Shown piece by piece: positions 8,976 through 18,533 of a stretch of DNA of 64,000 bases. The number at the start of each line of letters is the position of its first letter. The stretch's first letter is position 1. A program made the position numbers and the translations under genes. This DNA comes from Gemmatimonadota bacterium (lineage in GTDB: Bacteria; Gemmatimonadota; Gemmatimonadetes; Gemmatimonadales; GWC2-71-9), in assembly GCA_016874005.1 (NCBI GenBank), contig VGVQ01000013.1:46649-110648 (forward strand). The letters are read 5' to 3'. The notes under the pieces are model-generated. The model saw only the letters and a program-made list of their open reading frames with translations, was not told the origin of the DNA and searched no databases.

Positions 8976-10477
8976 GGAATCTGGTCGGCTGGCTGGACGA
9001 TGGCACGGTAGCTCTCCGGCTTCCATTTGGGGCGATTCGGCCGGTTGGCGATCTCCTGCCCGAGAAGGAAGATCAGCCGAAGGACTCGGGCCTCTTTCTC
9101 CGCGTCGATCTTCTCGGGCGAGTCGCTGACGGCGTGATAGTCGTCATGGAGCCCGCTGGTGAAGAACAAGATCGGGACGCCCCGCACCGCGAAGTTGTAG
9201 TGATCGGATCGGTAGTAGAGTCGCTCTTGCGGCCAGAGGTCATCCACCGCCTTGACCCCGAGATCGGAGTTGGCCGCCGTGACCTCACCCAAGATCTCGC
9301 CAAGTTCGGAATGCTCCATCCCGATCGCGACCACAGTGTCTTTCCAGTTGCGGCCGATCATGTCCATGTTGAGGTTCGCCACCATCGAGCGGATCTCGAC
9401 CGGCGGGTTCTTCGTGAACACCTGGCTCCCCCAGAGCCCTTTCTCCTCGCCACTGATCCCGAGAAAGATCAACGATCGCTTCGGCCGGGCTCCCGGGGCC
9501 ATGAAGGCCTCGGCCAGCTCGATCAGCCCGACGGTGCCCGAGGCATTGTCATCGGCGCCGTTGCAAATGGAGTCCGACTGGCCCGATCCCTTGCACTCCG
9601 ACCCGACGTGATCCATATGGGCCGAGAACACCAGGTATTCGTGCTTCAAGGCGGAGTCGCTGCCTTCGATGACGGCCGCCACGTTGGGGGCGCTGGCCGA
9701 CGATACCACGGTGTCGCGAAGGGTGGCCGCCAGCGACCACCCCGGCTCCGCCAGCAGCATCGGCGCGGTGGCCGCCCGGAGCTGGGCGAAGACCAGCCGA
9801 GACCCGGGAGATCGAGCGGCGACCGCGCTGTCCGAGAGCCCGATGGCGAACGGGCCGGACTCGCCGTCGCCCACAGTCAATCGATCCCGGGCTTCGCCGC
9901 CGGTCATGTTGGCGAAGATCATCGGGTTGTTGACCACGAGCGCCACCCCGCCCGCGCCCGCTTCGATCAACGCCTGGAACCCGGTCTCGAGGTCGCGGGG
10001 CGGCCCCTGCCGCCAGTCGCGAACCCAGAGCACCGCATGGCCCTTGGTCCGGGCGGCCGTCAGGCTGTCGACCGGGCCCCCCAGGAGCACCACCGGGTAG
10101 CTGCCGGCGGGGTGCCCAAACAGCACCGCCGACTGGCGGCCGATGCCCAAGTCCATCTCGCCGTTGGGCGTCCCGAGCTTGACGGTGGATCCTCCCGGAA
10201 CCAGCCGGCGGGTCGTGATCGGGAACCGAGAGACGAGCTCGTTAGCCTGGCCCGCTGGTCGGAGGCCGAGCCGCCGGAATTCGCTGGCGACGTACTCTGC
10301 TGCCAGGTCGAGCCCCCGGCTTGGGGTGTCGCGGCCGCCCATCGAGTCGTGGGCGACGACCTCGATTCGCCGCCGGATATCCGCCTCGGTGATGGTGGCG
10401 GCCGCCGCGGCGCCGTTGGTTTGGGCGGCGACCGGTCTGGTCAGGGCAAACAAAGCAACTAAGGGGGTCCACCTCAC
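8972..10477 (-). CDS. Secreted M28-family zinc aminopeptidase
   Basis: 501 residues. GTG 10477 starts a signal peptide (RWTPLVALFALTRPVAAQ), with GGAG seven bases before it. A PA-type insert domain (about 110-270) precedes the M28 catalytic domain. Zinc ligands are visible in order: SAHMDHVG (His), GADDNASGT (Asp), SGEEKGLWGS (Glu pair), NMDMIGR (Asp) and SDHYNF (His). It should remove N-terminal residues from peptides in the periplasm. It overlaps the AhpD-like gene downstream. The open frame extends far upstream, but that part is antisense to the DUF58 gene and not coding. Confidence 0.92.
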   Translation of the reverse strand: MRWTPLVALFALTRPVAAQTNGAAAAATITEADIRRRIEVVAHDSMGGRDTPSRGLDLAAEYVASEFRRLGLRPAGQANELVSRFPITTRRLVPGGSTVKLGTPNGEMDLGIGRQSAVLFGHPAGSYPVVLLGGPVDSLTAARTKGHAVLWVRDWRQGPPRDLETGFQALIEAGAGGVALVVNNPMIFANMTGGEARDRLTVGDGESGPFAIGLSDSAVAARSPGSRLVFAQLRAATAPMLLAEPGWSLAATLRDTVVSSASAPNVAAVIEGSDSALKHEYLVFSAHMDHVGSECKGSGQSDSICNGADDNASGTVGLIELAEAFMAPGARPKRSLIFLGISGEEKGLWGSQVFTKNPPVEIRSMVANLNMDMIGRNWKDTVVAIGMEHSELGEILGEVTAANSDLGVKAVDDLWPQERLYYRSDHYNFAVRGVPILFFTSGLHDDYHAVSDSPEKIDAEKEARVLRLIFLLGQEIANRPNRPKWKPESYRAIVQPADQIP

Positions 10478-10505
10478 GAAGCGGCTCCGAGTCTCGGGAC
10501 AAATC

Positions 10506-10525
10506 GCTCCGGCTCGCGCCGGAGC
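10506..10525 (-). terminator. Hairpin between the proline-rich gene and the M28 peptidase
   Basis: Eight-base perfect stem (GCTCCGGC / GCCGGAGC) with a four-base loop, in the 62 bases between the two minus-strand genes. It is followed on the minus strand by GATTTGTCC and lacks a long T-run. It may be a weak terminator or attenuator before the peptidase. Confidence 0.4.
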
Positions 10526-10539
10526 CAAGTCCAGGAATG

Positions 10540-10830
10540 TTAACGAGACTCGGCCGGCGGCGGCGGTGCGGGGGGTGGGGGCGGCGGCGGGGGCGCGGTC
10601 GGAGACGGCGGCGGGTTGGCCGGCCTGGGTTTCGGTGCTGCTGGCGCAACGGGCTTGCCCGCGGCCGGCGGTTTGCGCCGCTTGAGTTGGGGCTCGACTG
10701 GCTGGGGCTTTTTCGGCTTCGGTTGCTCCTGAAGCTCGGCTCCGGCGTCGGGCGTTGCCGCCATCGGTGTTGCCCCGAACCCGACCGCCCCGACCAACGC
10801 AATCGCGATCCACCGGCCCATCCTGAACAC
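10540..10830 (-). CDS. Small exported proline-rich protein
   Basis: 96 residues. A hydrophobic N-terminus (RWIAIALVGAVGFGATPMAA) resembles a signal peptide or anchor. It is followed by a Lys/Pro-rich linker and a C-terminal poly-proline run (eight prolines, then APPPP). No enzyme motif. Such proteins often form extended periplasmic spacers, similar to the Pro-rich part of TonB, but there is no TonB C-terminal domain. GTG 10830 or ATG 10821 may be the start; GGAGG lies eleven bases before the GTG. The base composition could inflate an open frame, so the call is moderate; the signal-peptide-like start is the main support. Confidence 0.5.
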   Translation of the reverse strand: MFRMGRWIAIALVGAVGFGATPMAATPDAGAELQEQPKPKKPQPVEPQLKRRKPPAAGKPVAPAAPKPRPANPPPSPTAPPPPPPPPAPPPPAESR

Positions 10831-11011
10831 TTCTTGCCCATCCTCCGCTGTCCCTTCGTCCGTGAGGCAGATGCCGTGCCAGCGACCGCGGTTTCAGCAA
10901 GTCCATCGAATGAAGCCAGATAGCGCGCCTGAGCACGAGTTGGAGTAGGTGGCCAGTGTCCTCGCCAGAGGACACTGGGACGGTTGCGTTGACTCTCCTC
11001 ACCGAGCGCCG

Positions 11012-11017
11012 TACGTT
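11012..11017 (+). promoter_or_regulatory. -10-like TACGTT before the DUF58 gene
   Basis: TACGTT ends nine bases before ATG 11027, with no Shine-Dalgarno sequence in between. The rest of the 196-base gap 10831-11026 shows no other feature I can support. Confidence 0.35.
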
Positions 11018-11026
11018 GCCCCGTCT

Positions 11027-11944
11027 ATGTCCGTTGCCGGCACCGGTCATCGCCTCGACCTCCTCGACCCAATGGAGGTCGCCCGGCTCGGCGGCATCGA
11101 GATGCTCACCGAGGAGATCGTCGAGGGGTTCCTGACCGGTCTCCACCGCTCGCCACGCCGGGGCTTCTCGGTCGAATTCGCCGAACACCGGGCCTACCAG
11201 CCTGGCGACGAGGTTCGGTACATCGACTGGAAGATCTTGGCGCGGAACGACCGATTGTTCGTGAAACAGTTCGAGGAGGAGACCAACCTCCGCGCCATGG
11301 TCGTCGTCGACGTCAGCCGTTCGATGGGCTGGACCGGCGAACCTGGCAAGCGACTGACCAAGTTGGAGTATGTCCGCCGACTGGTGGCGGCCATGGTGCT
11401 GATCCTGCTCCGCCAGCGGGACGCGACCGGGCTCATCACCTTCGATGAGCAGGTTCGCTCCGTTACCCCCCCTCGCGCCCGGCTGGCTCATTGGTATCAA
11501 CTTCTCGGGGTGCTCCACCGGACCCAGGTGGGTGCCCGTACGGCTGCCGAGCCAGCGCTCCGGCGAGTGATGGACCAACTCCGGCGGCGGGGCCTCGTCA
11601 TCTTCGTCTCGGACCTGCTGCTCGACCGCGACCTCGCGATCAAGGCATTGCGGTTCTTGCGTCACCGCGGGCACCAGGTGCTCGTCCTCCACATCATGGA
11701 TCCCGCCGAGATCTCCCTCCACGGCCCCGCGGAGGCCCGCTTCGAAGATCCGGAGACCGGCGAAGCGGTGACCATTCGTCCCGCGGATTGGGCCGAGGTG
11801 TACTCGAAAACGGTGGCCGGGGTGGTCCACGATTGGCGGCTGGCGTGCCGTCGCCACGGGATCGCCTACGAACGGGTGGTCACCGACACGCCCTTCGGGC
11901 TGGCCTTACGCCAGGCGCTGGTGCGGTCGACCCACCTGACCTAA
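11027..11944 (+). CDS. DUF58 domain protein
   Basis: 305 residues. The DUF58 signature QPGDEVRYIDWKILARNDRLFVKQF is at about 65-90, followed by a von Willebrand-type MIDAS start VDVSRSMG (DxSxS) near 105. DUF58 proteins usually lie between a MoxR AAA+ ATPase and BatA-type vWA membrane proteins and are thought to work in metal loading, protein assembly or stress resistance at the membrane. Here the vWA partner follows after four bases, but no moxR is in the window. I start at ATG 11027 (MSVAGTGHRLDLLDP). Confidence 0.93.
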   Translation: MSVAGTGHRLDLLDPMEVARLGGIEMLTEEIVEGFLTGLHRSPRRGFSVEFAEHRAYQPGDEVRYIDWKILARNDRLFVKQFEEETNLRAMVVVDVSRSMGWTGEPGKRLTKLEYVRRLVAAMVLILLRQRDATGLITFDEQVRSVTPPRARLAHWYQLLGVLHRTQVGARTAAEPALRRVMDQLRRRGLVIFVSDLLLDRDLAIKALRFLRHRGHQVLVLHIMDPAEISLHGPAEARFEDPETGEAVTIRPADWAEVYSKTVAGVVHDWRLACRRHGIAYERVVTDTPFGLALRQALVRSTHLT

Positions 11945-11948
11945 CGAG

Positions 11949-13730
11949 ATGACGTTCGCCGCGCCGTGGGCGCTGGCCGGGCTCCTCCTGGCCGGAATTC
12001 CCATCCTGCTCCATCTGCTGGCTCGCCGGGAACCGCCGACGGTGCCATTCCCGGCTACCCGGTACCTTGCCGATGCCGCCCGGCTCCATCAGCGTCGGCT
12101 CCAGCTCCAGCATTTGCTGCTCCTCGTGGTGCGAACTCTCCTGATCGTCGCGATCGTCCTGGCCGCGGCTGGGCCGAGTTGGCCCACGGCGGGGGTCGGC
12201 GCCCACGGTCCCACCGCCCTGGTGGTCATCGCCGACAACTCGCTCTCGAGCGGCGTGGTCGAGCGTGGCCTGCCCGCGCTCGAGGGGCTCAAGGCTGCCG
12301 CGAAGGAGGTCGTCAACCGGGCCACCTCGAACGACCGCCTCTGGCTGATGACGGCCGATGGCGTGGTGGTACCGGGCGGCCGGGACGAGCTGCTCACTCG
12401 TCTCGACAGCCTGGCCCCGAGTTCCCGGCGTCTCGATCTCGGCGCGGCAGTCGAACGGGCTCGAGAGGTGGTGGAGCGGGCCGACCGACCGGGCGAATTG
12501 GTCATCATCTCCGACCTGCAACGCTCGGCGTTGGTCGGGGCCAAGCAGACCCTGCCGATGGTGGTCCTGCGCCCGACTGGCGCGGCGGTCGTCAACGCGG
12601 GGGTGGCCCACCTGGATCTCGGATCCCAACCCTGGGGGCCCGACGGTGCGACGGTGAGCCTCACGGTCGCGGGGACGGGCCAAGACGCCCGGGCGCTGGT
12701 GGTGTCCGTTCCCGACCGGCCAGCCAAACAGCTCCTGGTCCGGCCCGGCGGGCAAGGTGCCGTCAAGTTGACGGGCCTGGCGCCGGGATGGAGCGAAGTT
12801 GAGGCTACCCTCGATCCCGACGAGCTGCGAGCCGATGACCGTCGAGTCGTGGCGGCGAGGACCAGTCCCGCGGCTCGGGTGGCCTGGCCCGCGGACGACC
12901 GATTCGTCGCCACCGCGGCCCTGGTGCTCGAGCAAAACGGCCGAATCGCAGCCGGCCAGGACGTGACCCTGGGATCCCTCGGACCGGCTGGCTCGGTGGT
13001 GCTCCCGCCAGCCGATCCCGCCCGAATTGGTGCCCTCAATCGAGCGTTGGCCGCCCGCGGGTCCCGCTGGCGGTTCGGTGACCTCGACGTCACCCCAACC
13101 GCGACCGACAGCGGCAGCTGGCTTGGCCGGGAACGGGTCACGCGGCGTTATCGGTTGGTCTTCCAAGGCGGCGCTCCATCGGACGTCCTGGTCACCGCCG
13201 GCGGCCAGCCCTGGGTGGTGCGATCCGGGCGAACCGTCCTGGTCGGGAGCCGCTTCGACCCTGACTGGACCGCGCTGCCCTTGGCGGCCGGATTCCTGCC
13301 GTTCCTCGACGCCCTGCTCAACCGCGCCGCTCGGGGCGAGCTGACCAACTTGGCGGCTGGTCCTGGCGATCCGGTCTCGATGCCGGATCGGGTGACGGAA
13401 GTCGTGAGCGGTCCGAACCGCTGGCGGGTCGAGGGCGGCGCCTCGTTCGCGCCGCCTCGCCTCGGGATCTACTACCTGGTGGCCGAACGCGACACTATCG
13501 GGGTGCTGGCCGTCAATCCCGACCCGCGCGAGTCGGACCTGACCCGAGCGACCGACACCGAGATCGCCGGTCTGTGGCCAGCCGCCCGGATCGGCGACTA
13601 CGATCAGGCCGGCGATCTTGCCTTCCAGGCTGGGGCCAGGAGCGACCTCCGGGGCCCCCTGCTTTGGCTCGCGGTGGTGCTCGGACTCGGTGAGGTAGCC
13701 CTCGCCCGTGGGCGGCGACGATCCCGCTGA
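11949..13730 (+). CDS. BatA-like membrane protein with vWA domain
   Basis: 593 residues. The N-terminal PWALAGLLLAGIPILLHLLARREPPTVPFPATRYL followed by a second hydrophobic helix (LLLLVVRTLLIVAIVLAAA) is the double-transmembrane BatA domain. A vWA domain follows with VVIADNSLSSG (DxSxS-like MIDAS, residues about 94-104). The rest is a long periplasm-like beta region, and a last hydrophobic stretch near residue 575 would re-anchor it. It probably works with the DUF58 protein. Its stop overlaps the mfd start (TGATG), so mfd is coupled to this gene. Confidence 0.88.
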   Translation: MTFAAPWALAGLLLAGIPILLHLLARREPPTVPFPATRYLADAARLHQRRLQLQHLLLLVVRTLLIVAIVLAAAGPSWPTAGVGAHGPTALVVIADNSLSSGVVERGLPALEGLKAAAKEVVNRATSNDRLWLMTADGVVVPGGRDELLTRLDSLAPSSRRLDLGAAVERAREVVERADRPGELVIISDLQRSALVGAKQTLPMVVLRPTGAAVVNAGVAHLDLGSQPWGPDGATVSLTVAGTGQDARALVVSVPDRPAKQLLVRPGGQGAVKLTGLAPGWSEVEATLDPDELRADDRRVVAARTSPAARVAWPADDRFVATAALVLEQNGRIAAGQDVTLGSLGPAGSVVLPPADPARIGALNRALAARGSRWRFGDLDVTPTATDSGSWLGRERVTRRYRLVFQGGAPSDVLVTAGGQPWVVRSGRTVLVGSRFDPDWTALPLAAGFLPFLDALLNRAARGELTNLAAGPGDPVSMPDRVTEVVSGPNRWRVEGGASFAPPRLGIYYLVAERDTIGVLAVNPDPRESDLTRATDTEIAGLWPAARIGDYDQAGDLAFQAGARSDLRGPLLWLAVVLGLGEVALARGRRRSR

Positions 13731-16700
13731 TGCTGACGCCGATACTCGACGGGTTCGGTCGGACCGCCTTCGCGCGGGAGCTGGCCGACCGGTTGCCCCC
13801 AATGGGCTCGACGCTCAGGCTCGGTGGGCTCCCCGGCTCCTGCCCGGCCGTGCTTGCCGCCTGGCTGGCCCGCGAGCGGCCAACCCGCCAGATCGCCATC
13901 GTCGCCACGACTCCAGCGGACGCGGAACGGTGGCTCACCGACTTGGGCCAACTGACCGACCGCCCGGTGGCGCTGTACCCGCAACGCGAAGCCCTCGGCG
14001 AGGAGGAGCACCACCTCGAGATCGCCGGCGAACGGGCCGAAACCCTCGAAGCGCTGCTCTCCGGCCGGCTGACCTTCGTCGTCACCACCGCCCGCGCCAC
14101 CGCCGAGCGAACCGCGGTTCCCGCCTTGCTCGAGTCGATGCGCCTGGAGCTCCGCCGTTCCGAGATGCTCCCGCCCCGGGCAGTGGCGGAGCGGCTCGAG
14201 AACATGGGGTATGCCCGGGTACCGACCGTGGCGGAAGTCGGCCAATTCAGTCTCCGCGGAGGCATCCTCGACGTCTATGGGTTCGGGATGGCGGCGCCCA
14301 CCAGGGTCGAGTGGTGGGGGGACCTGGTGGAGAGCCTCCGCGCCTTCGACCTCACCAGTCAACGGTCCGCGGGTGAGGTCGAGGCCGTTTCGATCCTGCC
14401 GATCCGCGCCGTGCGGAGCGGGGGGACCGCCGGGGCGCCCACCGTTCGCCGGTCGCTGCTCGAGCTGCTGCCGTCCGACACCCTGGTCCTGGTGGACTCG
14501 GTCACCGCCAACGGGGAGGAAGTGGTCCGTGCCTGGCGAGAAGCCGAGCATCACCTCGAGGTCGCCCGCCGGCTCGGCGAGGACATCCCCGCGCGCGATC
14601 AGATCTTCGTGGCGCCGGAGCAATGGCGAGTCCAGTCCGAACGATTCGCCACCCTCACGTTGCGAGAAGACCCGGTCGAGCTCCAGGCCGGGTTCTTGCC
14701 GCCCGAGAAAGTCGACCGCGACCTCAAGCGGTTGCGGGCGCTTCTCGACGGTGGTCTGGCCACTCTGATTCTCTGCGACAACGAAGGACAGGTCGAGCGC
14801 CTCGCCGAGTTGCTCGACGAGCACGGGCGGCCCGGGGCGGCCACCCTGCTCGTCGGTGCCCTCGACGGCGGGTTCGTGCTGCCGGCACTTCGGGTCATGA
14901 CCGACCACGAGATCTTCCGGCGGGCGCGGCGACTCCGGCGGGCCCGCCGTTACCGGCAGGCGGCGCCCACCGCCGCGATCGGGGCCTTGGCCAACGGCGA
15001 TTACGTCGTCCATCTCGACCACGGGATCGGGATCTACCGAGGGATCACCTCGATCGACATCGAGGGCGGCACCATCGAGGTGGCGGTGGTCGAGTACCAG
15101 GGCGGCGACCGCCTCCATGTTCCGCTCTATCGGCTCGATCAGATCGAACGCTACCGTGCCGCTGGCGACGGCGAGGACCAAGCACCCCCGAAGATTCACA
15201 AGCTGGGCTCGAGCTCCTGGAAGAAGGTCCGCGATCGGACCCGTGAGGCCATCCAGCAGATGGCGGCCGAGTTGTTGGACCTCTATGCCAGGCGGCAGGT
15301 GAGCGCCGGTTTCGCCTTCCCCCCGGATGGGAAATGGCAGCGGGAGCTCGAGTCGAGCTTCCTGTACGAGGACACCGCCGATCAGCGACGGGCCACCGAC
15401 GAAGTCAAGAAAGACATGGAGCGGCCGATTCCGATGGACCGGCTCTTAGTCGGCGATGTCGGCTACGGCAAGACGGAGATCGCGGTTCGGGCAGCCTTCA
15501 AAGCCGTGCAAGGCGGCAAGCAGGTGGCGGTGTTGGTTCCGACGACCGTCCTCGCCGAGCAGCACGGGCGGACCTTCGGCGAGCGGCTGGCGGATTTCCC
15601 GTTGAAGGTGGAGGTCCTCTCTCGATTCCGGACCCTCAAGGAGCAGAAGGGGGTCCTGGAGGCATTGGCGAGCCGTGCCATCGACATCGTGATCGGGACC
15701 CACCGGCTGCTCTCGAAGGACGTCGGGTTCAAAGACCTCGGCCTGGTGATCGTCGACGAGGAGCACCGCTTCGGCGTCAAACACAAGGAGCAGCTCAAGG
15801 CGCTCCGCCTCTCGGTCGACGTCCTGACCTTGACCGCGACGCCGATTCCGCGGACCCTGCATCTCTCCCTGGCCGGGATTCGGGACCTGAGCCTGATCGA
15901 GACCGCGCCGCGCGATCGATCGCCGATTCTCACCTTCGTGGAGCCCTGGGACGACGGACTGTTGGAAGAGGCCTTTGCCCGTGAACTCGACCGGGGCGGC
16001 CAGGTCTTCGTCGTTCACAATCGGATCGAGACGATCGAGACCATCGCCGAACGGGTCCGGTCGCTGGCCCCTCGGGCGACCGTGATGGTTGGTCACGGCC
16101 AGATGCCGGCCGAGCGCCTCGAGGCCGTGATGCACCGGTTCGTCGCGGGCGAGGCGCAGATCCTGGTGTCGACCATGATCGTCGAGTCCGGGCTCGACGT
16201 CCCGAACGCCAACACCATGGTGGTCCACGACGCCCATCGGCTCGGTCTGGCGCAGCTCTACCAACTGCGCGGCAGGGTGGGCCGGAGCCACCGGCGAGCC
16301 TATTGCTACCTGCTCACCCCGGATCTCATCGATCCGGAGGCCGAGGATCGCCTCAAGGTGCTGGAGCACCATACCGAACTCGGCGCGGGGTATCGGATCG
16401 CCCTCAAGGACCTCGAGATCCGCGGCGCCGGCAACCTGCTCGGCAGCGAGCAGTCAGGACACGCGCAAGCGGTCGGGTTCGACCTCTATCTGCGCTGGCT
16501 CGAGCAAACGGTGGACTCGCTCCGCAGAAGCGGTGCGATCACCGAGGCGCCGCCGCCTCCCGACGTGGTGTTCGACGTTCCAGCCCAGCTGCCCGACGAG
16601 TACGTCGGCGACGACGATGCCAAGCTCGATATCTACCGGCGACTGGCGCGGGCGACCGGGGCAGGCGAAATTGATGAGCTACGCCAGGAGCTTCGGGAAA

Positions 16701-16990
16701 GATTCGGTCCCCTGCCGGAGGTGGCCGAGCACCTGTTGGATCTCAGCCGCCTCCGGGTCATCGGCGCTCCGCTGGGCATTCAGCACATTCTCGTTCGCGG
16801 AGACGAGGCCCGAGTGAGCTTCCGGGCGGGCACCACGCCGAGGATGGCGCGTTTGACCGCTGCGCTGGACAACGTTCAGCTCGCGGCCGACGTGCGCCGG
16901 ACGGTGCCCCTGTCGCTTCGCTTGGTCCGGTTGGGGGGGGAGCACATCATCCCCGCGCTGGTGAGGGCGCTGCGGCAAGTGCTGGTGTAG
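13730..16990 (+). CDS. mfd: Transcription-repair coupling factor Mfd
   Basis: 1086 residues, slightly short of the ~1150 of E. coli Mfd. The UvrB-like N-terminal module is followed by the CarD-like RNA-polymerase-interacting domain (GDYVVHLDHGIGIYRGI, about 425-440). Walker A is GDVGYGKTE near 574, the DEEH box VDEEHRFG near 677, then motif III TLTATPIPRT, the RecG-like TRG region QLYQLRGRVGRSHRRAYCYLL, and the C-terminal UvrA-binding D7 domain. Mfd pushes stalled RNA polymerase off DNA and recruits UvrA for excision repair. Coupled to the preceding vWA gene by overlap. A TTA codon (CTC TTA GTC) just before Walker A is unusual for this base composition. Confidence 0.97.
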   Translation: MLTPILDGFGRTAFARELADRLPPMGSTLRLGGLPGSCPAVLAAWLARERPTRQIAIVATTPADAERWLTDLGQLTDRPVALYPQREALGEEEHHLEIAGERAETLEALLSGRLTFVVTTARATAERTAVPALLESMRLELRRSEMLPPRAVAERLENMGYARVPTVAEVGQFSLRGGILDVYGFGMAAPTRVEWWGDLVESLRAFDLTSQRSAGEVEAVSILPIRAVRSGGTAGAPTVRRSLLELLPSDTLVLVDSVTANGEEVVRAWREAEHHLEVARRLGEDIPARDQIFVAPEQWRVQSERFATLTLREDPVELQAGFLPPEKVDRDLKRLRALLDGGLATLILCDNEGQVERLAELLDEHGRPGAATLLVGALDGGFVLPALRVMTDHEIFRRARRLRRARRYRQAAPTAAIGALANGDYVVHLDHGIGIYRGITSIDIEGGTIEVAVVEYQGGDRLHVPLYRLDQIERYRAAGDGEDQAPPKIHKLGSSSWKKVRDRTREAIQQMAAELLDLYARRQVSAGFAFPPDGKWQRELESSFLYEDTADQRRATDEVKKDMERPIPMDRLLVGDVGYGKTEIAVRAAFKAVQGGKQVAVLVPTTVLAEQHGRTFGERLADFPLKVEVLSRFRTLKEQKGVLEALASRAIDIVIGTHRLLSKDVGFKDLGLVIVDEEHRFGVKHKEQLKALRLSVDVLTLTATPIPRTLHLSLAGIRDLSLIETAPRDRSPILTFVEPWDDGLLEEAFARELDRGGQVFVVHNRIETIETIAERVRSLAPRATVMVGHGQMPAERLEAVMHRFVAGEAQILVSTMIVESGLDVPNANTMVVHDAHRLGLAQLYQLRGRVGRSHRRAYCYLLTPDLIDPEAEDRLKVLEHHTELGAGYRIALKDLEIRGAGNLLGSEQSGHAQAVGFDLYLRWLEQTVDSLRRSGAITEAPPPPDVVFDVPAQLPDEYVGDDDAKLDIYRRLARATGAGEIDELRQELRERFGPLPEVAEHLLDLSRLRVIGAPLGIQHILVRGDEARVSFRAGTTPRMARLTAALDNVQLAADVRRTVPLSLRLVRLGGEHIIPALVRALRQVLV

Positions 16991-17070
16991 CGAGGGTAGC
17001 GATGGTTCGCGGGCGGTTGGCACCGCGCGACGATGATCACGGATGGCACATCCCATAGGGTGGAGTTGAC

Positions 17071-18498
17071 ATGAATCGGTGGATAGCAGCAGGGCTCGCC
17101 ACGACCGTCTTGCTTGGCGGCTGCGAGCGGTTCGCGGCTCGGTCGGACGTCGCGGCGGAGGTCGGTGCCCTCCAACTCCCGGCCGAGCGGGTCGGGAACA
17201 TCATCGCCAAAATGGGCCAGGGGCCGACGAGCCAGGTCGCCGAGTTCGTGTCGAACCTGTGGCTCGACTACGCCCTGTTCGGGAAAGCCGTGGCCGAAGG
17301 CACCATCAAGACCGACTCCGCCTCGATCGCCGAGATTCGGTGGCCGTCGATCGCCAACGCCCGGATCCGGGTCTTGGCGGAGTCGGTGGCGGCTCGCCGG
17401 GCTGGCCCGACCGACGCGGCCGCCGACAGCGCCTACAACGCCGCCGATGCCCGGTTGCTCCAACACCTGATCGTCATTCCCAAAGGCACCACCGCCGCCG
17501 ACACCACCACCGCTCGTAACGCGGTGCTCGCCGCGGCCAGCCGCATCAAAGGCGGCGCCAACTTCGGGCAGGTCGCCGCCCAAGTCGGTGAGGACGGCAG
17601 CAAGAACGATCAGGGATACCTGGGCTACCTGCCCAAGGGCCAGCTGGTTGCCGAGTTCGAGGCGGTCGGTTACGCCCTCAATCCCGGTCAGGTGAGCGAT
17701 CTGGTCACCACCCAATTCGGGTTCCACCTGATCCGCCGGCCGACGCTCGCGGAATCCCGCGATCGGATCAAGCAGGCGCTGACCCAGCGCCAGGCGGGGC
17801 AGGGCGACTCGCTGTTCGTGGCGCGGTTGACCGAGGGCGCCGAGATCAAGATCGCGGGCGGAGCTTCCGCCGCCATCAAGGCGGCGCTCGCCGATCCGGA
17901 TGGCAACCGGAACTCGACCAGGGCTCTGGTGAACATGAAGGGCGGCAAGGTCACGGTGGCCGACTTCGTCAAGTGGACCGCGATGTTCCCGCTCAACAAC
18001 AAGATCCAGATCCGCGCCCAACCCGACTCGGTGTTGGATGCCTACGCCAAGGGCCTGGCTCAGCAGGCCTTGCTGCTCAAAGCCGCCGACTCCGCCAAGA
18101 TCCAGCTCGCGGCTCCGATGTGGCAGTTCATGAATCTCCAGTTCAACCAAACGGTCGATCAGGTCAAGACGGCGTTGGGACTCAACGTGGCCGAACTTGG
18201 CGAAGGGTCGACCCTGACCGCCGAACAAAAGGTCAAGCTGGCGGGCGAGAAGGTCGAGGATTTCTTCACTCGCTTGACGGAGGGGCGGGCCCAGATGGCG
18301 GTGGTCCTGCCGGAGTTGTCGAGCCATCTCAGGTCGTTGGGCGGCGGGAAGGTCAACCAGGCTGGCATTGCCCGCTCGGTCGAGCTGGCGATGGCCCAGT
18401 ACCGGCGAGATTCCGCCGCCGCCGCGGCGCGCCCGCCCGCGAACGTGGTGCAGCCCGCTCCCGGTGGGCCGCCGATCTCGGATACCACGGCCCGGTAG
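17071..18498 (+). CDS. Lipoprotein peptidyl-prolyl isomerase (PpiC/parvulin type)
   Basis: 475 residues. Lipobox LLGGC ends the signal peptide (Cys19). The parvulin domain spans about 130-225: QHLIVIPKGT, then GANFGQVAAQVGEDG, GYLGYLPKGQLVAEFE and TQFGFHLIRR. The long C-terminal half has no domain I recognise and may be chaperone-like helices. It would act as an outer-membrane-anchored or periplasmic foldase. GTGGAG lies six bases before the ATG. The SurA-like gene follows after 35 bases, so both likely form an outer-membrane-biogenesis operon together with pdxA. Confidence 0.92.
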   Translation: MNRWIAAGLATTVLLGGCERFAARSDVAAEVGALQLPAERVGNIIAKMGQGPTSQVAEFVSNLWLDYALFGKAVAEGTIKTDSASIAEIRWPSIANARIRVLAESVAARRAGPTDAAADSAYNAADARLLQHLIVIPKGTTAADTTTARNAVLAAASRIKGGANFGQVAAQVGEDGSKNDQGYLGYLPKGQLVAEFEAVGYALNPGQVSDLVTTQFGFHLIRRPTLAESRDRIKQALTQRQAGQGDSLFVARLTEGAEIKIAGGASAAIKAALADPDGNRNSTRALVNMKGGKVTVADFVKWTAMFPLNNKIQIRAQPDSVLDAYAKGLAQQALLLKAADSAKIQLAAPMWQFMNLQFNQTVDQVKTALGLNVAELGEGSTLTAEQKVKLAGEKVEDFFTRLTEGRAQMAVVLPELSSHLRSLGGGKVNQAGIARSVELAMAQYRRDSAAAAARPPANVVQPAPGGPPISDTTAR

Positions 18499-18533
18499 GC
18501 TTGGGAGCACAGGTTCTGAAGAAGGAGGCACTG

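Noticed and set aside
10540..10830. Proline-rich small protein as a TonB
   Set aside because: It has an N-terminal hydrophobic segment and Pro/Lys linker but no TonB C-terminal domain.
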